From positions 1 through 25,565 of the forward strand of contig CAYSDL010000017.1 in NCBI GenBank assembly GCA_964429875.1: DNA of 25,565 bases, read 5' to 3'. This document shows positions 23,928-25,565 of the stretch, in pieces; the stretch's first letter is position 1, and each line of letters opens with the position of its first letter. The position numbers and the translations under genes are program-made. Source of the stretch: CAYSDL01 sp964429875. Its GTDB lineage: Bacteria; Fidelibacterota; Marinisomatia; SCGC-AAA003-L08; D37C17. The notes under the pieces are model-generated. The model had not been told where the DNA came from. It did not search any database and saw only the letters and a list, made by a program, of their open reading frames with translations.

Positions 23928-24022
23928 TATGCACTCCTATAATTAACTAAAATTACACATATTGTGTGAAAATTTTCAATTTAAAACAGTGAAAATTGGA
24001 ACTATATATTTTAAATTCATAT

Positions 24023-24544
24023 ATGAATAATAAAGATATTTTTTGGTTGAGAATCATTTACATTCTTTCTATAGTCATCAGTTTTGCAGTGGCTTTTTTA
24101 ATTTTAGGTCCAAGACCTGCTAATATTGAACATTACAGTTTAGATGTATCAATTCTTCCTGTAGTCAATGCTACTCTTAATTTTATAACAGCATTATTAT
24201 TAATCATTGCTCTTATATTTATAAAAAATAAAAGAATCTCTTATCATAAGAACACTATGCTATGTGCTTTTGGTACATCAACATTATTCTTAATTAGCTA
24301 TATTATTTATCATTGGTTTAAAGCAGGACCGAAAGAATATATAGGAGAGTTTAACTATTTTTATTACTTTATTCTTATTAGTCATATTCTACTTGCAATG
24401 ATTATCATTCCTTTATCATTAATCACTTTATATAGAGGTTGGAATTCACAAATAAACAAACATCGAAAAATTGCTAAAATAACGTTTCCAATTTGGTTAT
24501 ATGTATCAATCACAGGGATTGTTATATATCTAATGCTTTATTAA
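24023..24544 (+). CDS. DUF420-family membrane protein
   Basis: A 173-residue inner-membrane protein with about five helices. LPVVNATLNFITALLLIIAL, ISYHKNTMLCAFGTSTLFLI with SYIIYHW, FYYFILISHILLAMIIIPLS with LITLYRGW, and HRKIAKITFPIWLYVSITGI with VIYLMLY are all characteristic of the DUF420 family, including the conserved histidines that may bind heme or metal. DUF420 genes often stand near cytochrome c oxidase or heme genes, but none is visible here. The ATG at 24023 is preferred over the TTG at 23996 because residues before it do not match the family; neither has a clear ribosome binding site. It diverges from yajQ and converges on the 25-aa peptide ORF. Confidence 0.88.
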   Translation: MNNKDIFWLRIIYILSIVISFAVAFLILGPRPANIEHYSLDVSILPVVNATLNFITALLLIIALIFIKNKRISYHKNTMLCAFGTSTLFLISYIIYHWFKAGPKEYIGEFNYFYYFILISHILLAMIIIPLSLITLYRGWNSQINKHRKIAKITFPIWLYVSITGIVIYLMLY

Positions 24545-24582
24545 GTAAAATCAACATTCCTCCTATTGATTTACTTTGATGA

Positions 24583-24660
24583 TTAAAAACAAAAATGCCA
24601 GACTAGATATGTACACACACCTACTACAAACCCTACTAATAATTCTTTAAAATACTTCAT
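24583..24660 (-). CDS. Possible 25-aa membrane peptide
   Basis: A short frame encoding MKYFKELLVGFVVGVCTYLV then WHFCF, a single hydrophobic helix with a basic start and two cysteines. TAAAAGGAG lies about five bases before the ATG, a stronger site than most genes nearby have. It sits between the convergent DUF420 gene and palindromic repeat copy 2. Too short to be sure by sequence alone; similar peptides include membrane toxins and small regulators, but I cannot assign a role. Confidence 0.45.
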   Translation of the reverse strand: MKYFKELLVGFVVGVCTYLVWHFCF

Positions 24661-24704
24661 ATTTTCTCCTTTTATTGGTTTCTCTGAAATTACAAAATAT
24701 TATA

Positions 24705-24774
24705 TCACAATAGGTGGGAATTGTTTCATGCAACTTCCCTGCATCAATGTTCTTGTGAGGTTGGGAATTGAGTT
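24705..24774. repeat. Palindromic ~70-bp repeat, copy 2
   Basis: This 70-bp element ends within the stop codon (24773-24775) of the MORN-repeat lipoprotein. Outer arms are TCACAA (24705-24710) and TTGTGA (24753-24758). The inner stem is ATGCA (24728-24732) and TGCAT (24740-24744), supported by ATTG and CAAT on either side. The tail is GTTGGGAATTGAGTT. It differs from copy 1 by a two-base gap and mainly in the loop. Confidence 0.8.
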
Positions 24775-25312
24775 ATTTCTTGGAATGATAATATTCTATA
24801 ACTAAACCTTCTATAAGTCCGTTTTTAAATTGACCTTTAGATGAAAGAGTCCCATCTTCATAATATTCTTTAAATTCCCCATCAAGTTTGCCATTTTTAT
24901 ATTCTACTTCTTCTTTAATATTTCCATCGCTATAATATTCTTTAATAACTCCACTACCTTCAGGCATAGACGCTAAAGAAGTTAGGGATGTAAGACTTGA
25001 CAGCCCTGCTAAAGATAAGAAGCCTAAGGTCATTTTATCAATTTCACCTTCTTCTTTTATTGTACCATCTTCATTATATTCTATATAAGTATTGTCTATT
25101 ACATTTAATTGATTTTTCAATGTTCCATTTTTAAAATATTCTTTTGAAATAACTATTTTACCTCCTTCAAAAGTAACTTCTTCCTTAATATTTCCATCAA
25201 TATCATATTCTTTACTTTCAGTAAGGACACCATTAACAAATAATGATTCTGTCTTTACAGATAAACAGCTAGAAATTAATAATGTTAATAATAATATAAA
25301 TAGGTATCGCAT
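24773..25312 (-). CDS. MORN-repeat (YwqK-like) lipoprotein
   Basis: A 179-residue lipoprotein: MRYLFILLLTLLISSC gives a signal with Cys16. The mature part has two groups of MORN_2-type repeats of the form Y(y)xDGxIKEEGxFxxG(K): first KEYDIDGNIKEEVTFEGGK, EYFKNGTLKNQL and EYNEDGTIKEEGEID, and after a gap EYYSDGNIKEEVEYKNGK, EYYEDGTLSSKGQFKNGL and a final VIEYYHSKK. The gap (about 94-120) is unusual: a Ser/Leu-rich hydrophobic stretch (LGFLSLAGLSSLTSLTSLAS). These repeats appear in YwqK-type antitoxins, but no toxin partner is visible, so the antitoxin label should not be used. Its stop lies inside palindromic repeat copy 2. Confidence 0.82.
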   Translation of the reverse strand: MRYLFILLLTLLISSCLSVKTESLFVNGVLTESKEYDIDGNIKEEVTFEGGKIVISKEYFKNGTLKNQLNVIDNTYIEYNEDGTIKEEGEIDKMTLGFLSLAGLSSLTSLTSLASMPEGSGVIKEYYSDGNIKEEVEYKNGKLDGEFKEYYEDGTLSSKGQFKNGLIEGLVIEYYHSKK

Positions 25313-25323
25313 ATCACAATTTA

Positions 25324-25342
25324 CAAAATATTTTCAAAAAAT
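25324..25342. repeat. 19-bp direct repeat, left copy
   Basis: CAAAATATTTTCAAAAAAT occurs here and again, identical, at 25514-25532. The two copies flank the 40-aa peptide frame. The left copy is just upstream of the MORN lipoprotein start codon (minus strand). Confidence 0.7.
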
Positions 25343-25363
25343 AACATTAAGAGAGTTTTAAGA

Positions 25364-25486
25364 TTAGCTTTTAAGAAGATATATGAGCATCAATATGACT
25401 GGCATTATCCACCAAAACTTACGTGCAATCCTTAACCTCCATTTAACTCTATTTATAATCCATTGCTTTAATTTATTTAAGCCCAT
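25364..25486 (-). CDS. Possible 40-aa membrane peptide
   Basis: A short frame encoding a basic N-terminal half (MGLNKLKQWIINRVKWRLRI, ARKFWW) and a hydrophobic C-terminal helix (IMPVILMLIYLL). The polarity suggests a membrane-inserting peptide with a cytoplasmic basic face. No clear ribosome binding site precedes the ATG, so coding status is uncertain. It lies between identical 19-bp direct repeats. Confidence 0.35.
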   Translation of the reverse strand: MGLNKLKQWIINRVKWRLRIARKFWWIMPVILMLIYLLKS

Positions 25487-25513
25487 AATTGATTAAATTT
25501 ACGTAATAAGTTT

Positions 25514-25532
25514 CAAAATATTTTCAAAAAAT
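25514..25532. repeat. 19-bp direct repeat, right copy
   Basis: Identical to 25324-25342. It adjoins palindromic repeat copy 3, with the sequence TATATCACAA starting almost at once, as it also does before copy 2 (which has a shorter CAAAATATTATATCACAA). This left flank may therefore be part of the repeat unit. Confidence 0.7.
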
Positions 25533-25536
25533 TATA

Positions 25537-25565
25537 TCACAATGGGTGTGGGTGTTGTTTTGATG
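25537..25565. repeat. Palindromic ~70-bp repeat, copy 3 (cut by window edge)
   Basis: The 29 visible bases start TCACAATGGGTG, against TCACAATAGGTG in copies 1 and 2, and continue through a TTGTTTTGATG stretch like the left arm of the others. The remainder, including the second arm and tail, lies past the window end. Confidence 0.6.

Noticed and set aside
22974..24774. Palindromic repeats as integron attC sites with minus-strand gene cassettes
   Set aside because: The position after gene stops and the hairpin fit, and a GTTGGG core-like tail is present, but the matching RYYYAAC box on the other side is absent, the segment between copies holds core genes (yajQ, DUF420), and no integrase is seen.
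24773..25312. YwqK antitoxin of a toxin-antitoxin pair
   Set aside because: The repeats match the family name, but the protein is a lipoprotein and no adjacent toxin gene is present.

Overview
The window is an AT-rich, gene-dense stretch of bacterial chromosome with no rRNA, tRNA, CRISPR array, transposase or integrase that I can see. Five predicted secreted proteins end in the same dockerin-like module (GDxNxDGxxNxxDxxxxxxxIL, usually duplicated). That habit, with the FG-GAP propellers, Cys-rich GCSDINACN / CDGSCDQLIDEC linkers, short lipoproteins and very low GC, is typical of Candidatus Marinimicrobia (SAR406) and related marine Gram-negative lineages. The assignment is an inference from style, not a phylogenetic result.

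Layout. 1-731 (-) is the N-terminal third of acetyl-CoA synthetase, cut by the window edge. A divergent 230-bp gap leads to a small unknown protein, a membrane-anchored twin CxxC protein and the DNA glycosylase MutM (962-2380, +). 2440-6961 (+) is a tight run: a CRTAC/ASPIC-UnbV propeller protein with dockerin, a NapH-like membrane polyferredoxin with a TPR tail, and an EamA permease. 6967-10797 (-) pairs an unknown membrane protein with a very large secreted M6 metalloprotease. 10832-11356 (-) is a protein resembling siphovirus Gp157. 11446-14689 (+) holds a DUF3228-like protein, an Mpo1/DUF962 membrane protein and a penicillin-acylase-family lipoprotein. 14692-17260 (-) holds a small unknown gene overlapping a seven-bladed FG-GAP dockerin protein, then a fatty acid hydroxylase. 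17320-19185 (+) holds a secreted dockerin protein whose core resembles pyroglutamyl peptidase but lacks its cysteine, then a lipoprotein. 19193-22890 (-) holds peptidase S51, DoxX, a SHOCT lipoprotein, a possible outer-membrane barrel, DUF2007/zinc ribbon, an FkbM methyltransferase and a small Cys-rich dockerin protein.

The last 2.7 kb (22.9-25.57 kb) differs in style. Conserved genes (yajQ, a DUF420 protein) are interspersed with small lipoproteins, two membrane peptides of 25 and 40 residues, three copies of a ~70-bp palindromic repeat, and a 36-bp element duplicated just upstream of two secreted-protein genes. This is the part that looks most like an actively rearranging region.

Functionally the window is mostly cell-envelope and secretion related: secreted proteases and propellers with a common C-terminal module, lipoproteins, lipid-modifying enzymes and membrane electron transfer. 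Housekeeping genes (acs, mutM, yajQ) lie between them. I see no complete new defence or mobile system. The best candidates for something undescribed are the palindromic repeat family, the shared upstream element, and the cysteine-less C15-like secreted protein.
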